Positions 1 through 5,619 of a stretch of DNA of 7,198 bases are shown in pieces. Position numbers and translations under genes: made by a program. The stretch is from JAIYDJ01 sp038246975 (lineage in GTDB: Bacteria; Pseudomonadota; Alphaproteobacteria; Rhodobacterales; Rhodobacteraceae), in the NCBI GenBank assembly GCA_038246975.1, contig JBBRVJ010000189.1, positions 1 to 7,198 on the forward strand, read 5' to 3'. Positions within the stretch are counted from its first letter, which is position 1. Each line of letters starts with the position of its first letter. The notes beneath the pieces were generated by a model. That model was given only the letters and a program-made list of their open reading frames with translations. It was not told where the DNA came from and ran no database searches.

Positions 1-359
1 ATGTGGACCACCTCGACCTCGTGGCCGCCCGCGATGCGGACCAGGTATTTGCGGGTGCCGTCCGCGCTGATCTGGCGGGTGACGACGTGCGGCACAGCGA
101 TGATAAAGTTCGCGGCCAGCAAGGCGCGGTAGTCTTTGGCGAGGTTGGTCATCGCCGAGAAATCGCGCACGCCCCAGTGGTAGATCCATTGCCAGACCTG
201 CCCTAGCCGCATCTTGGCCTGCCGTTCCGGGGTGCCTGCCGCAATCAGGGCGGCCAACATCTGATCACGGGTCAAGCCGATGAGATTTGTCAGACTGCCC
301 TCGGCCAGTTTGCGGGGGACGGTCAGAACATCAGGCGTAATCGGGACGGAAGTGGTCAT
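1..359 (-). CDS. rlmN: 23S rRNA (adenine-2503-C2)-methyltransferase RlmN, N-terminal part
   Basis: RlmN is a radical-SAM enzyme that methylates C2 of A2503 in 23S rRNA, and of A37 in some tRNAs, in the cytoplasm. Only the first 119 residues are visible; the gene runs off the left edge. The start is the ATG at 359-357, with a weak GGAA about seven bases upstream. The visible part matches the RlmN N-terminal domain: a basic, helical opening (VPRKLAEGSLTNLIGLTRD), then QVWQWIYHWGVRDFSAMTNL at about residues 54-73, the family's W-Q-W-x-Y-x-x-G-x-x-D-F-x-x-M pattern. It ends in the DGTRKYLVRI strand and E-V-E-V-V, which lead into the catalytic barrel. The radical-SAM CxxxCxxC motif and the catalytic cysteines lie outside the window, so activity cannot be judged. 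It lies 90 bases downstream of the IalB-family gene on the same strand. The family call is by recognition and is fairly secure. Confidence 0.9.
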   Translation of the reverse strand, partial: MTTSVPITPDVLTVPRKLAEGSLTNLIGLTRDQMLAALIAAGTPERQAKMRLGQVWQWIYHWGVRDFSAMTNLAKDYRALLAANFIIAVPHVVTRQISADGTRKYLVRIAGGHEVEVVH

Positions 360-389
360 GGCGGGTTCCGGTGCGGCGGTAAAGCAGTT

Positions 390-418
390 GGTATAGGGCA
401 TTCACCGACCGAACGGAA
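390..418 (-). promoter_or_regulatory. weak candidate promoter for rlmN
   Basis: In the 90-base gap upstream of rlmN, the minus strand reads TTCCGT (418-413), a 17-base spacer, then TATACC (395-390), about 30 bases before the ATG. The -10 is reasonable and the -35 is poor. No clear terminator separates the upstream IalB-family gene, so read-through from it is equally possible. Confidence 0.25.
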
Positions 419-449
419 CTGCGCAATTGGACGCTTTGCTGGCGTCAGG

Positions 450-977
450 CTAGCTTGTGCAGCGCTTGGCGGCTTCGTCCATCGCGGCGGTGAAGCCGCG
501 CAGAGAGAAGGTGTCCTTTGTCTGCGTTCCCTTGCCCGAACGGCCGGACACCATGGCGGCGGTGCCGCGTTTCATTGCGGCAAGCAACGAGGCATCCTGT
601 TCCGGGGTCGAAGGCCAGGCCCATTCGCCATCGGTGAACAGTTCGAACGATTCAGCGTCGATCTGCATGGTCACAGTGGACCCTTCGGCAAAGGGATATC
701 CGCCACTGAACGATACTTCGCCCGAACCAACACCAGGCCGAAAGGTGACGAACAGCAGGATATCGCCACGCCGAACCGACGCGGGTTTTCCGTCCTTGGT
801 GTTCACGGTTTCCTTGGGCGGCGAGACGCCCCAGCATTCCTTGGGGTTTTCTTCGGTAAAGATGCTCCAGTCGGTCACAGTGTTGACAAGGTTCGTCGAT
901 TCCTGCGCCAAACCGGACGTGGCCATCATCCCGATCAATCCGGCACTAAGTACGGTGCGCGTCATCCAGCGTGTCAT
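450..977 (-). CDS. invasion-associated locus B (IalB) family secreted protein
   Basis: This 175-residue protein resembles the IalB family (PF06776), small exported proteins common in alphaproteobacteria; the name comes from Bartonella, and in free-living relatives the role is unknown. Residues 1-24 look like a Sec signal peptide: basic start MTRWMTR, hydrophobic VLSAGLIGMMATSG, probable cleavage after GLA before QES. The mature part has the family's W-S-I-F and E-C-W-G pattern (Cys48), the basic R-R-G-D strand, F-V-T-F-R-P, the S-G-G-Y-P-F segment, and C-terminal FSLRGFTAAMDEAAKRC (Cys173). Cys48 and Cys173 are the only cysteines and could form a disulfide in the periplasm. The start is the ATG at 977-975, with GGAGG (993-989) 11 bases upstream; an upstream TTG at 995 would overlap that site and is less likely. 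ATG 965 is a third option. It is divergent from the asparaginase gene. Confidence 0.85.
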   Translation of the reverse strand: MTRWMTRTVLSAGLIGMMATSGLAQESTNLVNTVTDWSIFTEENPKECWGVSPPKETVNTKDGKPASVRRGDILLFVTFRPGVGSGEVSFSGGYPFAEGSTVTMQIDAESFELFTDGEWAWPSTPEQDASLLAAMKRGTAAMVSGRSGKGTQTKDTFSLRGFTAAMDEAAKRCTS

Positions 978-1155
978 TTTTTCCCCAGCCTCCAACCTGT
1001 TGCTGCTTTTTCCCGTGCGACAAAGCCACGTTCGACGCGGTCTTTTCCGGTGGCGCGGGATCCTCTGCCTCGATATTCCATGGATAGCCGGAAAGGGCCA
1101 ATTCGCGAAAGCCCCATGGGCAGAAAATCGCGCAAGTTTGACAGGAGGCGGGGAA
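978..1155. promoter_or_regulatory. divergent intergenic region between IalB-family gene and asparaginase
   Basis: These 178 bases must carry the promoters of both divergent genes. I see no convincing -35/-10 pair on either strand. Visible structure: two 8-bp palindromes sharing a CCATGG core (TCCATGGA at 1077-1084 and CCCATGGG at 1113-1120, centres 36 bases apart), and a 7-bp inverted repeat TTTCCGG (1044-1050) / CCGGAAA (1088-1094) around the first. These could be operator sites but may be chance in GC-rich DNA. Confidence 0.4.
1143..1148 (+). promoter_or_regulatory. Shine-Dalgarno deciding the asparaginase start
   Basis: AGGAGG, with seven bases to the ATG at 1156, fixes the start and rules out the roughly 233 upstream codons of open frame that run antisense to the IalB-family gene. 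Confidence 0.85.
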
Positions 1156-2151
1156 ATGGCGGCGGTGCCGATGGTGGAGTTGTGGCGCGGCGGGTTGCTG
1201 GAAAGCCGTCATGCAGGCCACGCGGTGGTGTGCCGAACGGGGGGCGAGGTGGTGCAGGTCTGGGGTGATCCGGGCACGGTGATCTTTCCGCGATCCTCAT
1301 GCAAGATGCTGCAGGCGCTGCCGTTGATCGAAAGCGGCGCGGCCGACGCGGCGGGTTTGACCGAGCGGCAGGTGGCTTTTTCCTGTGCCAGTCACATGGG
1401 GGCTGCGTTGCACAGGGGTGCTGCGGCGGACTGGCTGGCGGGACTGGGATTGGGGGAGGCCGATCTGCGCTGTGGCGCGCATGAGCCGGACGACCGGGCG
1501 GAACGGAACCGCCTGATCATCGCGGGCGAGGCACCCTGCCAGTTGCACAACAACTGTTCGGGCAAGCATTCGGGCTTTCTGACGCTGAACCGGCATTTGA
1601 GGGCCGGGTCGGAATACAGCGAGGTGGACCACCCCGTGCAGATCGCTGCAAAGGCGGCGTTCGAGGAGGTGACGGGAGAGGACAGCCCCGGATGGGGCAT
1701 CGACGGCTGTTCTGCGCCGAACTTTGCCACTTCGGTCGAAAGCTTGGCGCGGGCCATGGCCGCGTTTGCCGGAGCATCTGAAAGCGGGGATACGCGGTCG
1801 CGCGCCATGCACCGCCTGACGCACGCAATGGCCGCCTACCCAGAGATGGTGTCGGGCGAGGGGGGCACCTGCACCGAACTGATGCGGGCTATGGGGGGGC
1901 GTGTCACGATCAAGGGCGGGGCCGAGGGCGTTTATGTCGCCATCCTGCCAGAGCAGGGGTTGGGTGTGGCGCTCAAGATCGTCGACGGGTCGAACCGGGG
2001 CAAGGACGCGGCGATTGCGGCGATGCTGATCTGGCTGGGAGTGTTGGAGGCTGACCACCCGGCCGCGCTGCGCCATCTGGGCGGGCCGTTACGCAACTGG
2101 CGCGGTTTTGCGGCGGCGGAAGTGCGGGCGGCACCGGGATTTCCGGCCTAG
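1156..2151 (+). CDS. L-asparaginase II, rhizobial (Zn-dependent) type
   Basis: This 331-residue protein belongs to the asparaginase family typified by the Rhizobium etli enzymes (PF06089), which hydrolyses L-asparagine to aspartate and ammonia and is unrelated to the E. coli type. The ATG at 1156 has AGGAGG (1143-1148) seven bases upstream, a strong start; the open frame continues far upstream only as the shadow of the IalB-family gene. The known catalytic set of the R. etli enzyme is present with a constant one-residue offset: Ser47 and Lys50 (RSSCK, for Ser48/Lys51), Ser79 (CASH, for Ser80), Cys134 and Lys137 (NNCSGKH, for the zinc-binding Cys135/Lys138), and Cys185 in GIDGCSAPNF (for Cys189). 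The C-terminal GGAEGVYVAILPEQGLGVAL and KIVDGSNRGKDAA stretches are also typical. There is no signal peptide, so it is probably cytoplasmic. It looks full length and intact. Assignment to a constitutive or inducible class is not possible from the sequence. Confidence 0.92.
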   Translation: MAAVPMVELWRGGLLESRHAGHAVVCRTGGEVVQVWGDPGTVIFPRSSCKMLQALPLIESGAADAAGLTERQVAFSCASHMGAALHRGAAADWLAGLGLGEADLRCGAHEPDDRAERNRLIIAGEAPCQLHNNCSGKHSGFLTLNRHLRAGSEYSEVDHPVQIAAKAAFEEVTGEDSPGWGIDGCSAPNFATSVESLARAMAAFAGASESGDTRSRAMHRLTHAMAAYPEMVSGEGGTCTELMRAMGGRVTIKGGAEGVYVAILPEQGLGVALKIVDGSNRGKDAAIAAMLIWLGVLEADHPAALRHLGGPLRNWRGFAAAEVRAAPGFPA

Positions 2152-2159
2152 GAAAGGTG

Positions 2160-2187
2160 GAAACCCCCGCCTTGCAGCGAGGGTTTC
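2160..2187 (+). terminator. terminator-like hairpin after asparaginase
   Basis: GAAACCC (2160-2166) pairs with GGGTTTC (2181-2187). Inside, after one C/A mismatch, CGC (2168-2170) pairs with GCG (2177-2179), leaving the six-base loop CTTGCA. It starts nine bases after the asparaginase stop. The A/T-rich foot and GC-rich head suit a factor-independent terminator, but no run of T follows beyond the TTT in the stem, so efficiency is uncertain. Confidence 0.6.
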
Positions 2188-2431
2188 AAGGCGCAACAAG
2201 GTCCGGTGGCACGGGATGGGTGGGGGCAATACACCCGCACCACCGGGGTCGCACTTGTTACTGAGACCTGTATGTCGCCGGATCATGGCGGCCCTATGGG
2301 CCGGGTATGGTCATTCTGCGGTGATCTTGCGACTGAAACGCGGCGTGGTCTGTTTCGTGGCGAGTGCTATCTGCCGGTGGTTGTGTCACCGATGGGCTTG
2401 ATTTGCCGCACCGGCCGCGTAAAGTCGGGGT
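2188..2431 (+). other. non-coding gap before DUF2794, with a composite stem-loop
   Basis: About 245 bases without a credible gene; open frames here have no good ribosome binding site and run on out of frame into DUF2794. It holds a composite fold: CCGGTGG (2203-2209) pairs with CCACCGG (2240-2246) and encloses GGGTG (2218-2222) / CACCC (2232-2236) with a nine-base loop. I do not recognise it as a known riboswitch, SRP RNA or tRNA. A leader or small RNA is possible but unproven. Confidence 0.3.
2398..2425 (+). promoter_or_regulatory. candidate promoter for DUF2794, possibly leaderless
   Basis: TTGATT (2398-2403), a 16-base spacer and TAAAGT (2420-2425) form a fair sigma-70-like promoter. The -10 ends six bases before the ATG at 2432, so transcription would begin at or next to the start codon, giving a leaderless mRNA. 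This agrees with the lack of a Shine-Dalgarno before that ATG. Confidence 0.35.
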
Positions 2432-2779
2432 ATGACGGTTCAAATACCGACCCCCTTTCCCGGTTCCGACGCGCAGGCCGAGCAGGTCTGTTTCGATCGC
2501 CGCGAGTTGGGGGTGATTTTGCGGCTGTACGGTCGGATGGTGGCAGCGGGCGAGTGGCGCGATTACGGCATCTCGATCCTGCGGGAGGTGGCGGTGTTTT
2601 CGATTTTTCGCCGGACCACCGAGTTTCCGCTGTACCGGATCGAAAAGAGGCCCCGGTTGCGCGGGCGGCAGGGGATGTATGCCGTGTTGGGCATGGACGG
2701 GCAGATCCTGCGCCGTGGGCATGAGCTGGACGAGGTGCTGCGGGTGTTGGAACGCAAGCTGATCCGCCCGGTCGAATAG
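2432..2779 (+). CDS. DUF2794 family protein
   Basis: This 115-residue protein matches DUF2794 (PF10984), a small family of unknown function largely confined to alphaproteobacteria, at its usual length. Family landmarks are FDRRELGVILRLYGRM at about residues 21-36, continuing GEWRDYGI to 47; AVFSIFRR and PLYRIEK at 54-72; then QGMYAV and a C-terminal GQILRRGHELDEVLRVLERK ending near 110. There is no signal peptide or membrane segment, so it is probably cytoplasmic, with a mixed beta-strand/helix fold. No canonical Shine-Dalgarno precedes the ATG, only a G-rich CGGGGT touching the codon; a promoter-like element immediately upstream suggests leaderless expression. It is separated from the asparaginase by 280 bases and a hairpin, so it is probably its own unit. 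It converges on the NlpC/P60 gene across a shared terminator region. The function is unknown. Confidence 0.85.
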   Translation: MTVQIPTPFPGSDAQAEQVCFDRRELGVILRLYGRMVAAGEWRDYGISILREVAVFSIFRRTTEFPLYRIEKRPRLRGRQGMYAVLGMDGQILRRGHELDEVLRVLERKLIRPVE

Positions 2780-2787
2780 CGGACAGA

Positions 2788-2820
2788 CCGGGGGCCAGCC
2801 CCCGGACCCCCGGGATATTT
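2788..2820. terminator. GC-rich hairpin between convergent genes, family-specific repeat
   Basis: CCGGGGG (2788-2794) and CCCCCGG (2799-2805) form a perfect 7-bp stem with the four-base loop CCAG. A second CCCCCGG copy follows at 2807-2813, so the left arm has two possible partners, and then GATATTT. I recognise the layout (GC hairpin, second arm, GATATTT) as an abundant intergenic element of Rhodobacteraceae. It lies nine bases after the DUF2794 stop and 15 bases beyond the convergent NlpC/P60 stop, so it can serve both genes. Confidence 0.65.
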
Positions 2821-2836
2821 AGGGACAGAAAATATC
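2814..2836. repeat. A/T inverted repeat overlapping the NlpC/P60 stop codon
   Basis: GATATTT (2814-2820) and AAATATC (2830-2836) are perfect 7-bp inverted arms around a nine-base loop. The right arm includes two bases of the NlpC/P60 TGA stop (2835-2837). It abuts the GC hairpin and may be part of the same terminator region for the minus-strand operon. Confidence 0.5.
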
Positions 2837-3653
2837 AGGGGCGCCGGCGGTGCGTGACCGGGCCGCCGTCTTGCTGTTGGATGCGGGTGATGCAGGCTTT
2901 GATCGGCTCGAAGGCGACAGACATGGAATGGCCGTTGGCGTGGAGCAGTGTTTCGGGGTCGGTCACGATTGCCACATGGCCGCGCCAGAAGATCAGATCG
3001 CCGCGTTCGGGCGGGGCATCGTCGGGCAGGGGGTGACCGAGGGTTTCCTGCAGGTCGCTGTCGCCGCGGCAGGGCAGGCCGCAGGCATGAAAGGCCAATT
3101 GGACAAGTCCCGAGCAATCGATGCCTGCACGGGAGTTGCCACCCCACAGGTACGGAGTTCCCAGCAGGGATTCAGCAACGGTAGTGGGGTCGGTCAGCCA
3201 GTCATCCAGCCCGCGCAGGTGGGGAGTGGGGAGGTAGCCAATGTTGGTTTTTGTCCATTTGGCGTCTTGATCCAGAACGTGCAGCCGGGCGCCCATCGGC
3301 AGCGCGGCAAGTTCACGCGTCTGCACACGGGGATCGGGATAAAGGTGGCTGGCGGGGGCCGCGACCCAGTGGGTCGTCGCGGGGGTGTCGGCAAGGGCTG
3401 TCTCGGGTAACCAGCCGCAATAGCCGTCCTTGGCGGCAAAACCGAAGGCGTGGCCGTCAATCTGGTCGATGACGGTGAAGGTTTCACCCAGCCAAAGCTG
3501 GCGCTCGCGCGCGCCATTCGGATATCTGAGAAGGTCGGTCAGCGGGTTGGTCAGCCGCAGCGGGATGCCGTCGGTAAACGCGGGGGCGTCGTGCTTGCCC
3601 ATCAGGGATGTATGGGCGATGCGGCGCGTGGCAGGCGTCAGGCGGTGGTCCAT
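2835..3653 (-). CDS. NlpC/P60 family cysteine peptidase with N-terminal SH3-like region
   Basis: This 272-residue protein has an NlpC/P60 domain, a papain-like fold that usually cleaves murein peptides at the D-Glu/diamino acid bond or near it. The catalytic residues are visible: Cys180 in GIDCSGLVQ, His226 in GHVAIV, and His238 as the third polar residue, 12 after the first histidine as is usual. The domain covers about residues 155-260 and includes TPYLWGGNSRAGIDCSG and ERGDLIFW. Residues ~25-145 look like tandem bacterial SH3-like repeats (AAKDGYCGWLP; TKTNIGYLPTPHL), the arrangement seen in YkfC-type murein peptide hydrolases. There is no signal peptide, so it is probably cytoplasmic. The ATG at 3653 shares its A with the aminopeptidase TGA stop (TGATG), so the two are likely translationally coupled; a GTG at 3656 is an alternative start giving one more residue. 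Confidence 0.88.
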   Translation of the reverse strand: MDHRLTPATRRIAHTSLMGKHDAPAFTDGIPLRLTNPLTDLLRYPNGARERQLWLGETFTVIDQIDGHAFGFAAKDGYCGWLPETALADTPATTHWVAAPASHLYPDPRVQTRELAALPMGARLHVLDQDAKWTKTNIGYLPTPHLRGLDDWLTDPTTVAESLLGTPYLWGGNSRAGIDCSGLVQLAFHACGLPCRGDSDLQETLGHPLPDDAPPERGDLIFWRGHVAIVTDPETLLHANGHSMSVAFEPIKACITRIQQQDGGPVTHRRRP

Positions 3654-5032
3654 CACAGTCCCAGCATTTGCGGCAGACCGTTCAGGATCGCGCGGGCGCC
3701 TTGGCCAGCGCCGCCTTTGGGGCGGGCCGGGTGGTCGGCAGGGCTGTGGCCGTAAATGTCGAAATGCAGGTAGCGGGGCGTCGTCACGAACCGGCGCAGA
3801 AACAGGGCGGCGGTAATAGAACCTGCAAAGCCGAATCCCGGCGCGTTGTCGAGATCGGCGATTCCGGGTTCGATGACGGGCTCGTAAGGCGTGTGGAACG
3901 GCATGCGCCAGACCGGATCGAAGCCTGTCGTGGCCCCGGATTCGAGGGCTGCGGCCAGGATCGCGTCATCGGTATAGTAAGGGGCGAGGTCCGGGCCGAC
4001 CGCCACGCGGGCAGCGCCGGTCAGGGTAGCCATCGAGATGATCGTATCGGGCTGTTCCTCACAGGCATAGGCAAGGGCGTCGGCCAGCACGAGGCGGCCC
4101 TCGGCGTCGGTATCGTTGACTTCGACAGTCAGACCCTTGCGCGAGGTCAGGATGTCTTTGGGGCGCAGGGCGTTGCCAGAGATGGAGTTTTCGACGGCAG
4201 GGATCAGGACGCGCAGGCGCAGCGGCAATTTCAGCGCCATGATCATCTGCGCCAGACCCAGTACGGTAGCCGCACCGCCCATGTCTTTCTTCATCAACTG
4301 CATGCCGGACGAGGGTTTGATGTTCAGCCCGCCCGTATCGAAACATACGCCCTTGCCGACCAGCGTCACGGCGGGGCCGCTACTGCCCCAGCGCAGGTCG
4401 ATCAGACGCGGCGCGCGGGTCGAGGCGCGGCCAACCGCATGGATCATCGGGAAGTTATGGGTCAGCAGATCGGCGCCCGTGATGACGCTCGCCGTCGCGC
4501 CTTGGGTTTTGGCGAGGGTCAAGGCGGCGTGTTCAAGATCGGCAGGCCCCATGTCGGACGCCGGGGTATTGATCAGGTCTCGGGTCAGGAATTCGCCGTC
4601 TGCCATGGCGCGCAGGCGGGGGGCATCGCAGTTTTCGGGGGCTTTCAGGCGGGCAGCAAGCGGACCGGTTTTGCGGTAGCGGTCGAACCTGTAGGCCGAC
4701 AAAAGCCAGCCAACGGCCGTTTCGTCCCGCAAAACGGCGGGCAGGTCGCCCGACAGGTGCCAATCTCCGGCGGGCAGGGTCGCTATCCCCTTGACCATGC
4801 CGAACCGGACGCGCGCGCGGGATTGGGGTGTGCCAAGGCCGATCGCCGCCCCCACCACGCCGCCCGGACCGGGCAACAGGCGCACATCGCCCAAGGCTGC
4901 GTCGAACCCGGAGGCGGTCAGCCAGCTTGCGACGTCGGGCGTTTGGCTTGCGAGCCACGGGCCAAGTGCGTCGGGCATGAGCATGTGTACGGGACGCGTC
5001 AAGGCGTCAGGGTCGGCAAAGGCGGCGGGCAT
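3653..5032 (-). CDS. M17 leucyl aminopeptidase family protein
   Basis: This 459-residue cytosolic metallopeptidase removes N-terminal amino acids from short peptides using two metal ions. All metal and catalytic residues align with E. coli PepA at a constant offset of 43: Lys227, Asp232 and Lys239 in VGKGVCFDTGGLNIK, Asp250 in KKDMGGAA, and Asp309, Glu311 and Arg313 in DTDAEGRLVLADAL. The residue before TDAEGR is Asp where PepA has Asn; this is outside the ligand set. The N-terminal ~150 residues form the variable domain, and the protein is shorter than PepA (503), as in many alphaproteobacterial members. The start is the ATG at 5032, with AAGGA (5044-5040) seven bases upstream; the frame's further 38 codons upstream overlap the preceding gene. 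It lies 58 bases after that gene and overlaps the NlpC/P60 gene by one base, so it is mid-operon. A strong inverted repeat sits against its start codon. Confidence 0.92.
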   Translation of the reverse strand: MPAAFADPDALTRPVHMLMPDALGPWLASQTPDVASWLTASGFDAALGDVRLLPGPGGVVGAAIGLGTPQSRARVRFGMVKGIATLPAGDWHLSGDLPAVLRDETAVGWLLSAYRFDRYRKTGPLAARLKAPENCDAPRLRAMADGEFLTRDLINTPASDMGPADLEHAALTLAKTQGATASVITGADLLTHNFPMIHAVGRASTRAPRLIDLRWGSSGPAVTLVGKGVCFDTGGLNIKPSSGMQLMKKDMGGAATVLGLAQMIMALKLPLRLRVLIPAVENSISGNALRPKDILTSRKGLTVEVNDTDAEGRLVLADALAYACEEQPDTIISMATLTGAARVAVGPDLAPYYTDDAILAAALESGATTGFDPVWRMPFHTPYEPVIEPGIADLDNAPGFGFAGSITAALFLRRFVTTPRYLHFDIYGHSPADHPARPKGGAGQGARAILNGLPQMLGL

Positions 5033-5087
5033 GGCGGTGTCCTTGCAAGGGTTGGCTGACCCTATCGGTTCCGACACCGCCTGCAAG
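5033..5087 (-). promoter_or_regulatory. inverted repeats over the aminopeptidase ribosome binding site
   Basis: In the 58-base gap between the 128-residue protein gene and the aminopeptidase gene, the mRNA-sense strand has GGCGGTGTC (5081-5073) and its exact complement GACACCGCC (5041-5033), the latter ending directly before the ATG. A second pair, CTTGCA (5087-5082) with TGCAAG (5047-5042), would cover the AAG of the AAGGA Shine-Dalgarno. The order is X-Y-X'-Y', so the stems are mutually exclusive or pseudoknotted; either one would hide part of the initiation region. The TGCAAG arm also lies in a 10-bp palindrome CCTTGCAAGG (5041-5050). This suggests translational control of the aminopeptidase and the coupled peptidase; no ligand or protein partner can be named. 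Confidence 0.5.
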
Positions 5088-5090
5088 CTG

Positions 5091-5477
5091 TCAAACTTGG
5101 GTCTTGTCCAGCAGGTTCTTGTCGCTGGCCAGCGACCGCTCGGCAATGCGCATCAGCCGCGCCCAGACGGCAGAGAAGGCGGTGCCGTCACTTTGCTCCA
5201 GACAGATGCGCACGTCGGCTGCGACGAGGCCAAGGCTGGTCAGACCCAAATTCTCGCTCATCCGTTGCAGACGGCGCAACTGGCGCGACAGGTCGGTCAG
5301 GTCATGCACCTTGACCCGTGCCGCGAGGCCGGCCATCGTCAGCGCCAGTTCGGCCAAGGCGCGCGTGACCACCTGTTCGGCGGACACCGTGCCAAGGTTG
5401 CGATAGATCGTGGCGATCGGCTCCGCATCCTGGCGTACCCGGTCGTTTGGCCGCATCGCGACCACGTTGTCAGTCAT
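5091..5477 (-). CDS. conserved hypothetical helical protein, Hpt-like pattern without the histidine
   Basis: This 128-residue protein is not one I can name. It looks almost wholly helical, with no signal peptide, membrane segment or cysteine pair. Residues ~60-115 follow the spacing of a histidine phosphotransfer (Hpt) helix pair: RRLQRMSENLGLTSL at 68-82 lines up with the H-x-L-K-G-x-x-x-x-L-G-x-x-x-L pattern, then CLEQSD and a final helix WARLMRIAERSL. The phosphorylated His position is Arg68, the Lys is Gln and the Gly is Arg, so if the fold is right it cannot accept phosphate in the usual way. The start is the ATG at 5477: AGGTGG (5489-5484) is six bases upstream of it but only three from the adjacent ATG at 5480. 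It is probably the first gene of the aminopeptidase/NlpC-P60 unit and is divergent from the carbonic anhydrase. The coding call is good; the fold is inference. Confidence 0.75.
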   Translation of the reverse strand: MTDNVVAMRPNDRVRQDAEPIATIYRNLGTVSAEQVVTRALAELALTMAGLAARVKVHDLTDLSRQLRRLQRMSENLGLTSLGLVAADVRICLEQSDGTAFSAVWARLMRIAERSLASDKNLLDKTQV

Positions 5478-5619
5478 CATCACCCACCTGTATTTCTCAC
5501 ACCCAGTGCCAGATTGCGCCGCCATGCTGAAGAAAAGGTTCAGCGAGTTCGGGAAAACCCCTCGAATTTTCTGCAATTGCGGCCTAGCAAGGAGCAGAGC
5601 CTCGACTGGATGCGTGATC
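5478..5619. promoter_or_regulatory. divergent intergenic region upstream of carbonic anhydrase and the 128-residue protein
   Basis: These 142 bases separate two divergent genes and must hold both promoters. The stretch is more A/T-rich than its surroundings (A/T runs at 5531-5570), but no clear -35/-10 pair stands out. It includes an imperfect hairpin TTCGGG / CCTCGAA (about 5548-5566) followed by TTTT, and an orphan strong Shine-Dalgarno AAGGAG (5589-5594) with no start codon at a normal distance. Confidence 0.4.

Noticed and set aside
457..1155. Long in-frame N-terminal extension of the asparaginase
   Set aside because: It is antisense to the IalB-family gene, and AGGAGG seven bases before the ATG at 1156 plus family length fix the start there.
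1297..2076. A 259-codon minus-strand open frame opposite the asparaginase
   Set aside because: It is antisense to an intact enzyme gene, with shadow-like Arg/Pro/His/Gln composition and no family resemblance.
2188..2431. tRNA or small SRP RNA in the long gap
   Set aside because: No cloverleaf or TψC-like sequence and no GGTCAGGTCCGGAAGGAAGCA-like SRP core were found on either strand.
2206..2724. A 172-codon plus-strand frame starting in the gap before DUF2794
   Set aside because: It overlaps DUF2794 out of frame, has no good ribosome binding site and no recognisable domain; its second half is a shadow of DUF2794.
3608..5059. A 483-codon open frame on the plus strand, fully antisense to the aminopeptidase gene
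   Set aside because: It mirrors a gene with every M17 active-site residue, has no ribosome binding site or recognisable domain, and is low-complexity (Gly, Arg, Ala and Gln rich), as expected of a GC-rich shadow frame.
5496..5511. TGGCAC on the minus strand as a sigma-54 promoter for the 128-residue protein gene
   Set aside because: The required TTGC-type -12 element is missing at the correct spacing.
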